A stretch of DNA of 64,000 nucleotides from Lacibacter luteus (GCF_004118265.1 NZ_SDHW01000006.1:124001-188000), one strand, 5' to 3'. Shown: positions 25,741 to 34,489, counted from the first letter of the stretch. Notes: generated by a model from the letters alone, not told the origin. Numbers and translations: made by a program.

Positions 25741-26619
25741 ATGAAAGTTGTACAGTTTACCATACCGGTTGCAGGCGACAGTTCCATTGTGGTGCAGGAA
25801 GATGTACTGCCGCATTTTTATGTACATCTTCATCGCCATCCTGAAATGCAGTTGACATGGATAAGAGAGGGCAGCGGCACATTGATAGCGGGCAACTACA
25901 TGCAGCCATTTAAAACGGGTGACATTTATCTGATTGGTGCCAATCAGCCACATGTGTTTAAAAGCGATCCTGATTATTTTGATAAACGCAGAAAGAAAAC
26001 CGTACATGCGTTGTCGATCTTTTTTCATCCTGCACAATTAGCTAACACCCTGCTGGCCCTGCCCGAAACAAAAGCTATTCGCCGGTTAATTGAACAAAGT
26101 CAGTCGGGCATACAGATCAATGCAAATGCAGCAGTAAAACTCACCAACGAAATATTGCTGGTGCAGCGAACCAAACAAGGTTATCAATTAGCTTCATTTA
26201 TTCACCTGTTGCAAAGCATCAGTTATACAAAAGGAAACCGTGTGCTTGCATCGGCTTCTGCAGGTTATACCATTTCCGATACGGAAGGTTTGCGTATGAA
26301 TGATGTGTATCGTTACACGATGGAGCATTTTTCTGAACACATCAGTCTTGAACAAATTTCTTCAGTGGCACATTTGACCGTTCAGGCTTTTTGTCGCTAC
26401 TTTAAAAAGCATACCCGTAAAACCTATGTGCGTTTTTTAAACGAGATACGCATTAACGAAGCCTGCAAAAAAATGACGGGAGTAAATGGGTTAACGATCT
26501 CCTCCGCTGCTTATGAATGTGGTTTCAGCAGTGCGGTGAGTTTTAACCGTGTGTTCAAGCAGGTAACCGGTGTGTCGCCTTCCCGTTATATGGCCGATTA
26601 CCGGCAGCAGGTAAACTAA
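25741..26619 (+). CDS. AraC-family transcriptional regulator
   Basis: A 292-residue regulator with an N-terminal cupin-like sensing domain (HFYVHLHRHPEMQLTW, then GDIYLIGANQPHVF) and a C-terminal double helix-turn-helix (residues about 195-290: ISLEQISSVAHLTVQAF and SSAAYECGFSSAVSFNRVF, ending VTGVSPSRYM). It is transcribed divergently from the hydroxyproline/arabinoside genes and is the obvious candidate for their regulator; the inducer might be hydroxyproline, a pathway intermediate or arabinose. Confidence 0.92.
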   Translation: MKVVQFTIPVAGDSSIVVQEDVLPHFYVHLHRHPEMQLTWIREGSGTLIAGNYMQPFKTGDIYLIGANQPHVFKSDPDYFDKRRKKTVHALSIFFHPAQLANTLLALPETKAIRRLIEQSQSGIQINANAAVKLTNEILLVQRTKQGYQLASFIHLLQSISYTKGNRVLASASAGYTISDTEGLRMNDVYRYTMEHFSEHISLEQISSVAHLTVQAFCRYFKKHTRKTYVRFLNEIRINEACKKMTGVNGLTISSAAYECGFSSAVSFNRVFKQVTGVSPSRYMADYRQQVN

Positions 26620-26622
26620 TTT

Positions 26623-26684
26623 CGTCACTGCGAAGAATGAAGCAGTCTACTCATTAAAGATTGCTTCGCAGGCTCGCAATGACG
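26623..26684. repeat. Dispersed palindromic repeat
   Basis: A 62-base imperfect palindrome: CGTCACTGCGA at the left pairs with TCGCAATGACG at the right, and GAAGCAGTCT pairs with AGATTGCTTC inside. This is the widespread intergenic TGCGA/GAAGCAATC palindrome type known from many bacterial genomes. It lies after the AraC stop and may act as a transcript 3' end. Confidence 0.65.
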
Positions 26685-26742
26685 ATCCTTTTGAGATGAT
26701 CTCTGCTGATGATTACTTATCTTTAATAAAGATTGTTTGCAC

Positions 26743-28023
26743 ATGGAAACCTACGGTAAAATTTTACTCATTGCCATGCCAGCTTTTTTGTTGCTGGTGC
26801 TCGGCGAAACATTGTATGGAGCTTGGAAGGGAAAACAAACCGTCCGCAATATGGATATGATCTCCAGCCTCAGCAGTGGTATTACCAATGTTACAAAAGA
26901 TGTGTTGGGTTTAAGCATTGCCATCATCGGTTATGGATGGCTTGTGAATAAACTCGCCATTGTGCATGTAGAGAACAGTTTTCTTACTTACATCATTGCG
27001 TTTATGGCACTCGACTTTGCCGGTTACTGGGTGCATCGTCTCGATCATGAGTATAATTTTTTATGGAACGCACATATCATTCATCACAGCAGCGAAGATT
27101 TTAATTTAGCCTGTGCATTGCGACAAAGCATATCAGTCGTGTTCCGCATCTTCGCTATTTTCTTATTGCCTGCTGCATTGCTTGGTGTACCGCCGATAGT
27201 CATTGCAGTTGTAGCTCCACTGCATTTGTTTGCACAGTTCTGGTATCATACACAACACATCAACAAGATGGGATTTTTGGAGAAGATCATTGTTACTCCT
27301 TCGCATCATCGTGTGCATCATGCCATCAATCCAGAGTATTTAGATAAGAACTACGGACAGATCTTTATCTTCTGGGATAAATGGTTTGGCACTTACCAGG
27401 AAGAACTTGCAGATAAACCTCCAGTGTATGGTATTACAAGACCGGTGCAGACATGGAACCCCATTAAAATAAATTTCATGCATTTGGGTTTGTTGATTAA
27501 AGATGCATGGCATACTAAAAGCTGGAACGATAAATTCCGCATTTGGGTGATGCCTACCGGCTGGCGGCCGACTGATGTTGCAGAAAAATTTCCTGTGTAC
27601 AAGATCAATGATGTATACAATATGGAGAAGTATGATACAAAAGCCTCCACTTCGTTACATATTTGGAGTTGGGTGCAGATAACGATGGTGTTGTTGTTCA
27701 TCAGTTACCTGTTTGGCAATATCGCTTCCATTAATGTGTTAAACGCCTCTTACATTTATATCTATGGATTGTTTGTGTTCCTGAGTGTGTATGCTTACAC
27801 TGAATTGATGGACCGTAACAAATATGCCATTGTGTGGGAACTCATAAAAAACTGTCTTGGCATTGCTATTCTTTTACAAACCGGTGATTGGTTTGGCGCA
27901 GCTGCTCTAAGTCCTGTGCTTAAATATATTGTTGGTGCTTACTTCATTCTTTCAACCTTTGTCACCCTTTGGTTTGTGATGAAGCATACGAAGGAAGATG
28001 AACGGGTGGTTGTGGTGGCGTGA
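26743..28023 (+). CDS. Sterol desaturase / fatty acid hydroxylase superfamily membrane protein
   Basis: Integral membrane di-iron protein of about 426 residues. The histidine-box motifs are visible: HRLDHE, HIIHHSS and HHRVHH, spread over about residues 105-200 between transmembrane helices. The C-terminal half adds several more helices, a layout seen in alkylglycerol monooxygenase-like members. Members hydroxylate or desaturate lipid chains or rings using O2; the substrate here is unknown. The frame opens with TTG at 26737, but ATG at 26743 is the likely start. Confidence 0.88.
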   Translation: METYGKILLIAMPAFLLLVLGETLYGAWKGKQTVRNMDMISSLSSGITNVTKDVLGLSIAIIGYGWLVNKLAIVHVENSFLTYIIAFMALDFAGYWVHRLDHEYNFLWNAHIIHHSSEDFNLACALRQSISVVFRIFAIFLLPAALLGVPPIVIAVVAPLHLFAQFWYHTQHINKMGFLEKIIVTPSHHRVHHAINPEYLDKNYGQIFIFWDKWFGTYQEELADKPPVYGITRPVQTWNPIKINFMHLGLLIKDAWHTKSWNDKFRIWVMPTGWRPTDVAEKFPVYKINDVYNMEKYDTKASTSLHIWSWVQITMVLLFISYLFGNIASINVLNASYIYIYGLFVFLSVYAYTELMDRNKYAIVWELIKNCLGIAILLQTGDWFGAAALSPVLKYIVGAYFILSTFVTLWFVMKHTKEDERVVVVA

Positions 28024-28147
28024 GGTTAAGGCAATTTATTTTTCGCCACTCATCCTTCTATTTCTCCTTTTATCTCTAAGATCAAAAAATCCTGTCCAAA
28101 GCATGCAACAAAACGTATAACCTCTATACTTTCTTATAAATAAACCA

Positions 28148-28708
28148 TTGAACCTGTCAACGATCATCCCATCTGCTGAAGTATTGGTGCAGCAATGCCT
28201 TAATGGCGAAGCAGCGGCTTACAGGGCCCTGTACGACCGCTACGCCAAGGCAATGTTCAACACGGCCCTGCGTATACTCAACCGCAGCGATGATGCGGAA
28301 GATATTTTGCAGGAAGCTTTTACCGATGCGTTTCAGCAACTAAGTTCTTTTGAAGGAAGATCAACCTTTGGTGCATGGTTGCGGCAGATCGTGGTGTATA
28401 AAAGCATTGCACATCTCAAAAAACAAAAACTGCATTTAAATGGACTGGAAGCTGATGCAGAAAATGTTGCAGATGAGCCGATGCTTGAAGAGGATGAAGT
28501 ATGGTACACTGTTGACAGTATTAAACAAGCCATGCAAAAATTACCGGATGGCTATCGCACTGTGTTAGCGCTTCATTTAATTGAAGGGTTTGAACAGGAA
28601 GAAGTAGCAGCTATGATGAAGGTAGCCCATTCAACCGTACGCACACAATACATGCGTGCAAAACAAAAATTATTACAGGTCTTAAAACAAGAAGTATATG
28701 AGCAGTAA
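28148..28708 (+). CDS. ECF (sigma-70 family) RNA polymerase sigma factor
   Basis: A 186-residue sigma factor with region 2 (YRALYDRYAKAMFNTALRIL, DAEDILQEAFTDAF, the core- and -10-binding part) and region 4 (LPDGYRTVLALHLIEGFEQ, then HSTVRTQYMRAKQKL). The only plausible start is TTG at 28148, since the next Met is inside region 2. It overlaps the next gene by 11 bases, the usual arrangement with an anti-sigma partner. Confidence 0.9.
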   Translation: MNLSTIIPSAEVLVQQCLNGEAAAYRALYDRYAKAMFNTALRILNRSDDAEDILQEAFTDAFQQLSSFEGRSTFGAWLRQIVVYKSIAHLKKQKLHLNGLEADAENVADEPMLEEDEVWYTVDSIKQAMQKLPDGYRTVLALHLIEGFEQEEVAAMMKVAHSTVRTQYMRAKQKLLQVLKQEVYEQ

Positions 28709-29276
28709 CCTGGAAAAATTCGTGAACAGAAACCGAAGTGAGTTTGATACGGAACATCCAAGTAATGATGTGTGGAGTAAAATTGAAAAAACACTACCGG
28801 TTAAAAAGCAAGCAAAAGTTTTTTCATTAAGAGATATTTATAAATTCTCAGCAGCGGCAGCTGTGTTGTGCATTGTTTTAACATCCGTGTATTTCATTTA
28901 CATCCGTCAACAGAAAACAGAAACTGCTTCGGTTGAACCAAAAACAAATACTGCTGAGTTAAAAAACATTTCGCCTGAATACGTGGCACAGGCAAAACAA
29001 ATGTTCAATGCCATTGAAACACGCCAGGAAGAATTAAAAGAAGCAACTGCTGATAACCCTGCTTTATATAAACAGTTTCTCGACGATCTGCAACTGCTCG
29101 ACAGCACTTACAATATGTTGCAACGGCAGGCTGCACAAGCAGCCAATAAAGATGTGATCATGAAAGCCATGTTACAAAATCTGCAACTGCAGGCAGAGTT
29201 ATTGTACCGACAGCTGCTGATCACCAACGACATCAAAAAACAAACAAAACAAAACAATGAACTGCCGAACGGATAA
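28698..29276 (+). CDS. Putative anti-sigma factor, single-pass membrane protein
   Basis: A 192-residue protein with an N-terminal cytoplasmic part of about 50 residues (NDVWSKIEKTL), one transmembrane helix (AAAAVLCIVLTSVYFIYI, about 53-70) and a periplasmic helical region rich in Q, A and E (about 90-180) likely to form a coiled coil. No zinc-binding anti-sigma motif is seen. The function is inferred from the overlap with the sigma gene and the topology. Confidence 0.65.
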   Translation: MSSNLEKFVNRNRSEFDTEHPSNDVWSKIEKTLPVKKQAKVFSLRDIYKFSAAAAVLCIVLTSVYFIYIRQQKTETASVEPKTNTAELKNISPEYVAQAKQMFNAIETRQEELKEATADNPALYKQFLDDLQLLDSTYNMLQRQAAQAANKDVIMKAMLQNLQLQAELLYRQLLITNDIKKQTKQNNELPNG

Positions 29277-29316
29277 CCGGTTGCTGTTCACCTTACATCA
29301 CACAAAATTTTTAAGC

Positions 29317-30315
29317 ATGAACTTAGTATTGAAATCCTTTACAGGAATTGTATTGCTGTTCCTTACACTGCAGGCAACAGCACAACAAAACGAACAGAAG
29401 CATGAACGTAAACGTTACGAACACGTGAAAGAACGTACCGTTTCAAAAACCTATTCATCATCGGGCGCAACGTTAAATATTGAAAACAGTTTCGGCGATG
29501 TTACAATAACTACCTGGAACAAAAACGAAATAAAAGTTGATGTACACATCGAAGCAAGCTCAAGCGATAAAGAGCTGGCAGAAAAAATGTTCGAAAACCT
29601 CGATGTAACTGATAGCAAAGATGGTAACGAAATAAAATTCAAAACCACCACAAGCAAAAACAAGAACAATAACATTAACTGCAAAAACTGTAAAGTAAGT
29701 ATGAACATTACTTACAGCATTCAGTTACCTGCATCTGTTCCGTTAAAAATTGAAAATTCGTTTGGTGCCATCAGCCTCCCCGATTACAACGGCCCTGTAT
29801 CGCTGGTAAGTAAGTTTGGTTCGTTAACTGCAGGCAACCTTTCTTCCGTTCAAAAACTGGAAGTTGAGTTCGGCAAAGCCAATCTAAAAAACCTCAACGA
29901 TGCAAATACAACGTTTAAGTTTTCTACAGTTTCCATTGAAAATATGAAAGGAGATAACAAAGTTAATCTTTCGTTCTGCAGCAGCAGCCGTATTGTTATT
30001 GATAACGATGTTACTTCTTTACAGTTAAACGAATCGTACAGTACGGTTAACCTTAAACCTTCATCAAATTTTTCGGGTACGTACAGCATCAAAACAAGTT
30101 TTGGAACTGTAACCGATCGCAGCAACGCCAACATTAAGCGTACCGATCAACCTGATAAATACGGCCCCGATTCAAACCGCAGTTACGAGGGTAAATCGGG
30201 CTCCGGTTCCTCGAAAGTGGAAGTAAAATCAAGCTTCGGTAAAATCATTATTGGCCAGGCAACCGAAGAGGATATGAAAGAAAAAAAGAAAGAAAAGAAA
30301 AAAGAAGTTATTTAA
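29317..30315 (+). CDS. Exported DUF4097-like beta-repeat protein
   Basis: A 332-residue secreted protein; ATG 29317 gives a clear signal peptide (MNLVLKSFTGIVLLFL to TAQQ). It contains a recurring S/K-F-G-x-(V/A/L)-x-(I/L) unit: NSFGDVTI, NSFGAISL, SKFGSLTA, TSFGTVTD and SSFGKIII, as in DUF4097/adhesin-like beta-solenoids. The tail is very lysine-rich (MKEKKKEKKKEVI). As third gene of a sigma/anti-sigma module it may be a sensor or target in the cell envelope. A precise function is not known. Confidence 0.75.
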   Translation: MNLVLKSFTGIVLLFLTLQATAQQNEQKHERKRYEHVKERTVSKTYSSSGATLNIENSFGDVTITTWNKNEIKVDVHIEASSSDKELAEKMFENLDVTDSKDGNEIKFKTTTSKNKNNNINCKNCKVSMNITYSIQLPASVPLKIENSFGAISLPDYNGPVSLVSKFGSLTAGNLSSVQKLEVEFGKANLKNLNDANTTFKFSTVSIENMKGDNKVNLSFCSSSRIVIDNDVTSLQLNESYSTVNLKPSSNFSGTYSIKTSFGTVTDRSNANIKRTDQPDKYGPDSNRSYEGKSGSGSSKVEVKSSFGKIIIGQATEEDMKEKKKEKKKEVI

Positions 30316-30348
30316 TAAAGCCTTTTTCTCATGTTGATTGATTCAGGC

Positions 30349-30376
30349 CCTCCTGATTCTTCGGGAGGACATTTTT
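30349..30376 (+). terminator. Likely terminator after the DUF4097-like gene
   Basis: CCTCCTGA (30349-30356) pairs with TCGGGAGG (30361-30368) around a four-base loop, followed within a few bases by TTTTT. Confidence 0.55.
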
Positions 30377-30423
30377 AGAAAAGTTTCTTAATTCCTTTTT
30401 ATAGCAGCTAACCTTATCATCGC

Positions 30424-30455
30424 TCCCCTTTTGCATAGCAGAAGGGGATTTTTTT
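30424..30455 (+). terminator. Intrinsic terminator upstream of the second ECF module
   Basis: TCCCCTT (30424-30430) pairs with AAGGGGA (30442-30448) and is followed by seven T. It isolates the second sigma gene from the module before it. Confidence 0.65.
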
Positions 30456-30496
30456 CATTCACACATTCCTCCTTATCTTAACGGCCAATATTACTC

Positions 30497-31048
30497 ATGC
30501 TCAGTTTTCAGCAAAATGAACAGGCGTTCAAAGACTTTATTACGCAACACCAGCCAAGGGTGTATAATACAGCGTTGAACCTGTTGCAAAATGCCGAAGA
30601 TGCAGAAGAGATTACACAGGATGTTTTTGTTGAAGCATGGAACAAAGCCCACACATTTAAAGGCGAGGCCCAGGTAAGTACCTGGCTGTACCGCATCACC
30701 ATCAACAAAAGCATTGATCATTTGCGGAGCAAGAAGCGGAAGAAGCGGTTTGCTTTTCTTACCAGCCTTTTTCACGATAGTGGCGAACCCATCAGCGATG
30801 CCGGTGATTTTGTGCACCCGGGCGTGGTGGCCGAAAACCGGGAAAAAGCGGCAATTCTGTACAAAGCCATTGACAAACTACCCGAAACCCAGAAAATTGC
30901 CTTTTTACTGAGTGAAACGGCGGGTCTTAGTTATGCAGAAATTAGCGAAATTACAGGCAGTTCGGTATCGTCTATCGAGTCGATGTTGTTTCGGGCACGC
31001 AAAAATCTGCGGGGTATGTTGGCCGATTTTTATAAAAAAGAGCGATAA
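30497..31048 (+). CDS. ECF sigma factor
   Basis: A 183-residue sigma-70 family protein. Region 2 is HQPRVYNTALNLLQNAEDAE with EITQDVFVEAW; region 4 is LPETQKIAFLLSETAGLSY with EISEITGSSVSSIESMLFRA. A basic linker KKRKKRF lies between. It is followed by a short single-pass protein and a Spy-like protein, suggesting an envelope or metal stress response. The start ATG at 30497 gives the normal length. Confidence 0.92.
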   Translation: MLSFQQNEQAFKDFITQHQPRVYNTALNLLQNAEDAEEITQDVFVEAWNKAHTFKGEAQVSTWLYRITINKSIDHLRSKKRKKRFAFLTSLFHDSGEPISDAGDFVHPGVVAENREKAAILYKAIDKLPETQKIAFLLSETAGLSYAEISEITGSSVSSIESMLFRARKNLRGMLADFYKKER

Positions 31049-31088
31049 TCGCAAGTTTTTTACAAACAGAACGTCAAATTAACGAGAC

Positions 31089-31391
31089 ATGAAGAAAAAT
31101 CAGGAACAATGGGTTGATGAAGTAATGGGCAGCCTGCAAGGTTTGCAGTCGGCTGAGGGTAACCCCTACCTGCACACCCGTGTATTGGCCCGCATTCAGC
31201 AACAGTTGCCCGACAGGCAACCTGTTCAGCTAAAATGGGTGTATGCTATGGCCGGCGTATTTACCATTATGTTGTTATTGAATGTAATGGGCTGGAGCAA
31301 CAGCAGTTCTGCAGACAACGCTTCGGGTGTTGATATTGAAACCGTAATAAACGAATACGATACCGATAATTCTTACACGTCTTTACCCTGA
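31089..31391 (+). CDS. Small single-pass membrane protein, probable anti-sigma partner
   Basis: A 100-residue protein with a cytoplasmic N-terminus (WVDEVMGSLQGLQSAEGNPYL), one transmembrane segment (WVYAMAGVFTIMLLLNVMGW, about 45-64) and a short acidic periplasmic tail. It follows the sigma gene by 40 bases and precedes the Spy-like gene by 12, so it is probably the membrane anti-sigma of this module. No known family motif was recognised. Confidence 0.6.
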   Translation: MKKNQEQWVDEVMGSLQGLQSAEGNPYLHTRVLARIQQQLPDRQPVQLKWVYAMAGVFTIMLLLNVMGWSNSSSADNASGVDIETVINEYDTDNSYTSLP

Positions 31392-31403
31392 TAGCAAGTA
31401 ATT

Positions 31404-31886
31404 ATGAACAAAACAAAATTCCTCACCGTACTTGTAGTATTGCTACTGGCCCTCAACGCCGTTACGCTGTATTTTGTTTGGGGCAAAAAAGATGGAGAAA
31501 AACGTCGCCCCGGTAACGGAGGCGGCCGTCCTTATTCGGAGTACATCAGCAAAAAATTAAACTTCGATACAGTACAGAAAGAGCAGCTGAAACTCTTGCG
31601 TGACAGCCACAAGCTGGAACTCGACTCTTTGCGTAAAGAAGAGAAAACCATACAGGATGTAAAAACGTTGTTACTGAAAGATGGGGTTACCGATAGTTTG
31701 AAACTTGATTCGGTTTTTACACTTGCAGCCGCCAACAAAAAGAAATTTGAGATGGCATTTCACAAGCATTTTATGGAGATAAGGGCCTTGTGCAGACCAG
31801 AACAACTGGAATTGTTTACAAAAATGCTCGACGAAATGCGGAAAAGAAGGATGCCGGTTCCGGCACCGAAAGATGGTCCAAAATAA
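31404..31886 (+). CDS. Spy/CpxP-like periplasmic protein
   Basis: A 160-residue protein with an N-terminal membrane anchor or uncleaved signal (LTVLVVLLLALNAVTLYFVW) followed by an all-helical region with LNFDTVQKEQLKLLRDSH and an LCRPEQLELFTKMLDEM segment, which is the LTxxQ-type pattern of Spy/CpxP and heavy-metal-resistance periplasmic proteins. These act as chaperones or stress sensors. Position after a sigma/anti-sigma pair supports a stress-sensing role. Confidence 0.75.
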   Translation: MNKTKFLTVLVVLLLALNAVTLYFVWGKKDGEKRRPGNGGGRPYSEYISKKLNFDTVQKEQLKLLRDSHKLELDSLRKEEKTIQDVKTLLLKDGVTDSLKLDSVFTLAAANKKKFEMAFHKHFMEIRALCRPEQLELFTKMLDEMRKRRMPVPAPKDGPK

Positions 31887-31934
31887 CGATACTGCTTAGA
31901 GGCGTTGCCCAACGTCATCATTAAAACCAGCCAT

Positions 31935-33098
31935 ATGTCCCGTTCCACCTGTCTCAGCTTTTCTGCTGCAATAGCTTGTTTGTTACTTATTGGCGAATCA
32001 TGTAAGAAAAAAAATAATGACATAGCAAACGACGGTAACGCACTTGCTGCCCTCAACTTACCTGCAGAACCATTCAATTACAGCAATCAGCCGTTACCTG
32101 TTTATTTTAATGCGCCTAACATTACTGGTCAGATCAATACCGACGCTTCAAATCCTGTTACAAACTGGGGTGCAACATTAGGTCGTGTATTGTTTTATGA
32201 TAAGATACTTTCCATCAACAATAGCATATCATGTGGCAGTTGTCATAAAAAAGAAACAGGTTTCAGTGATTCAGAAATAACAAGCAAAGGGTTTAATAAT
32301 GGCCGCACCGGCAGACACTCCATGTCATTGATAAATGCAGTGTATTATCCCAACCGTCGTTTCTTTTGGGATGAACGTGCTGCTACATTAGAGGTGCAGG
32401 CACTTATTCCTATTCAGGATGCAGTGGAAATGGGCATGCGCTTAGATACGCTTGTGAATCGTTTGAACAAAACAACACATTACCCTTATCTTTTCGAAAA
32501 AGCATTTGGCGACAGAACTATCACATCAGATCGTGTAGCAAGATCACTTGCACAATTTGTTCGTTCGATGATCTCTTACCGTACTAAGTTTGATACCGGC
32601 CGATCTTCGATTGTACCGCCGGCTAATCCTCTTGTTACAGATTACCCCAATTTTACTGCAGCAGAAAACAGGGGCAAAGCTCTTTTTTTTAGTGCACAAA
32701 CAGCTTGTGCAACCTGCCATGGAACGGAAACTTTTACAGCTCCCCGTTCAGAAAACAATGGGCTTGAATCTCCAATTGCAGATCGTGGTGTTGGTGCCAT
32801 AACAAATAATACTGCAGATGAAGGGAAATTTAAAGTGCCATCTCTGAAAAGCATTGAGCTTACTGCTCCTTATATGCATGATGGACGATTTAGTACACTT
32901 GAACAGGTGATTGAGCATTACAACAGTGGCATTAAATTCAATACCAACTTACCTCCCCAGTTACGAAATGCCGATGGTACAGGCCCACGACGATTAAACC
33001 TTACACAACAGCAAAAAGATGATCTGCTCGCTTTCCTGAGAACTCTTACTGATTATGCGATAGCAAAAGATGAAAAATTTTTGACCCCCTTCAGATAA
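31935..33098 (+). CDS. Dihaem cytochrome c peroxidase / MauG family lipoprotein
   Basis: A 387-residue exported protein from ATG 31935; the lipobox IGESC puts a lipidated Cys at residue 23. Two c-type haem sites are visible: C100-x-x-C103-H104 (SCGSCHKKETGF) and TACATCHGTETF near residue 260. A possible distal ligand Met lies in PYMHDGRFSTLEQV. Members reduce hydrogen peroxide or oxidise protein residues (MauG) in the periplasm. It follows the Spy-like gene by 48 bases (from this start) and may share its transcript. Confidence 0.9.
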   Translation: MSRSTCLSFSAAIACLLLIGESCKKKNNDIANDGNALAALNLPAEPFNYSNQPLPVYFNAPNITGQINTDASNPVTNWGATLGRVLFYDKILSINNSISCGSCHKKETGFSDSEITSKGFNNGRTGRHSMSLINAVYYPNRRFFWDERAATLEVQALIPIQDAVEMGMRLDTLVNRLNKTTHYPYLFEKAFGDRTITSDRVARSLAQFVRSMISYRTKFDTGRSSIVPPANPLVTDYPNFTAAENRGKALFFSAQTACATCHGTETFTAPRSENNGLESPIADRGVGAITNNTADEGKFKVPSLKSIELTAPYMHDGRFSTLEQVIEHYNSGIKFNTNLPPQLRNADGTGPRRLNLTQQQKDDLLAFLRTLTDYAIAKDEKFLTPFR

Positions 33099-33102
33099 AA
33101 AT

Positions 33103-33132
33103 AAAAGCCCCGTATTAACAACCGGGGCTTTT
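33103..33132. terminator. Bidirectional terminator between convergent genes
   Basis: AAAAGCCCCG (33103-33112) and CGGGGCTTTT (33123-33132) form a perfect ten-base stem with a ten-base loop and A/T runs on both sides. It serves the peroxidase gene on the plus strand and rimO on the minus strand. Confidence 0.85.
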
Positions 33133-33178
33133 ACTTTTATTAAGCTTTCTTATTATCAATTGATTCGTATCATCTGCT

Positions 33179-34489
33179 TTAAGCTGTCACTTCTCCTTCC
33201 AGATCGTAATCAAACGCCTTTGTGATTTTTACATTTACAAACTCACCAATCTTTAAGCGCTTATCTGTTTGAATGATCACTTCGTTATCCACTTCAACCG
33301 AATCGAATTCTGTACGGCCAAGATAACGGCCCGCCTCTTTTTTATCGATGATCGTTTTAAACGTCTTCCCAACTTTTTCCTGGTTCAGTTCGTACGAAAT
33401 TTCCTGCTGTACGCCCATCACCTCCTGTGCACGACGTTCTTTTTCTTCTGCAGGCACATCATCCACCAGATCAAATCCACTTGTACCTTCCTCATGGCTG
33501 TAAGTAAAAATGCCCACACGATCGAAACGTTGTTTTTGCAGGAAGAGTTTTGTTTCTTCAATATCATCCAATGTTTCGCCGGGGAAACCTGCTATTAATG
33601 TGGTACGTAAACACAAACCCGGAACTTTTTCTCTTACTGCAGCAATCAATTCTTCTGTTTCGGTTCTTGTAATCTGTCTGCGCATTGCTTTCAACATATT
33701 ATCACTTGCATGTTGCAACGGCATATCAAGATAGTTACAAATATTGGGGCGCTCACGCATCACATCCAATACATCTAGCGGAAACTTATGCGGATAGGCA
33801 TAATGCAAACGGATCCATTCCAACCCTTTTACATCGGCCAAACGATTCATCAAATCGCCCAGCATTCTTTTTTTGTACAAATCCAAACCGTAATACGTAA
33901 GTTCCTGTGCAATCAGCATTACCTCTTTCACACCTTTCTTTACAAGCCCTTCTGCTTCCTTCACCAGGTCGTCCATGCTTTTGCTCACATGCTGCCCACG
34001 CATTAAGGGAATAGCACAAAATGCACAGGTACGGTTACAACCTTCGCTGATTTTTAAATACGCATAATGCGATGGTGTACTCAGCAAACGTTCGCCTACC
34101 AGTTCCGTTTTATAATCGGCTTCAAATTGTTTTAAGATCATCGGTAATTCCATAGTGCCGTAAAACGCATCCACTTCCGGTATTTCTGCTTCAAGATTAT
34201 TTTTATAGCGTTCGCTTAAACAACCGGTAACAATCACTTTATCTAACTTACCACGCCGCTTCAGTTCTACCTGGTCTAAAATAGTATTGATGCTTTCTTC
34301 TTTTGCTTTATCAATAAAACCGCAGGTATTAACAATAACAATGTTATGATCACGCTTCGAACTTTCATGCACCACATCAATTTCATTTGCCTGCAGCTGA
34401 CCACTCAGCACTTCACTGTCAACCATGTTTTTACTGCAACCAAGTGTAATGATGTTTACTTTGTCCTTTTTTAAGGTCTTACTCTTCAT
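33179..34489 (-). CDS. rimO: Ribosomal protein S12 methylthiotransferase
   Basis: Radical SAM enzyme that methylthiolates an aspartate of ribosomal protein S12. N-terminal UPF0004 domain with cluster cysteines (ITLGCSKNMVDSE, NTCGFIDKAKEES, TGCLSERYKNN), central radical SAM motif CNRTCAFC, and a C-terminal TRAM domain. The 436-residue length is normal. A 17-base palindrome (34519-34535, AAAGCAGTAACTGCTTT) lies in its leader region and might be a regulatory site. Confidence 0.95.
   Translation of the reverse strand: MKSKTLKKDKVNIITLGCSKNMVDSEVLSGQLQANEIDVVHESSKRDHNIVIVNTCGFIDKAKEESINTILDQVELKRRGKLDKVIVTGCLSERYKNNLEAEIPEVDAFYGTMELPMILKQFEADYKTELVGERLLSTPSHYAYLKISEGCNRTCAFCAIPLMRGQHVSKSMDDLVKEAEGLVKKGVKEVMLIAQELTYYGLDLYKKRMLGDLMNRLADVKGLEWIRLHYAYPHKFPLDVLDVMRERPNICNYLDMPLQHASDNMLKAMRRQITRTETEELIAAVREKVPGLCLRTTLIAGFPGETLDDIEETKLFLQKQRFDRVGIFTYSHEEGTSGFDLVDDVPAEEKERRAQEVMGVQQEISYELNQEKVGKTFKTIIDKKEAGRYLGRTEFDSVEVDNEVIIQTDKRLKIGEFVNVKITKAFDYDLEGEVTA

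Noticed and set aside
30424-30455. Riboswitch upstream of the second sigma gene
   Set aside because: A simple stem with T run explains the structure; nothing more complex is seen.
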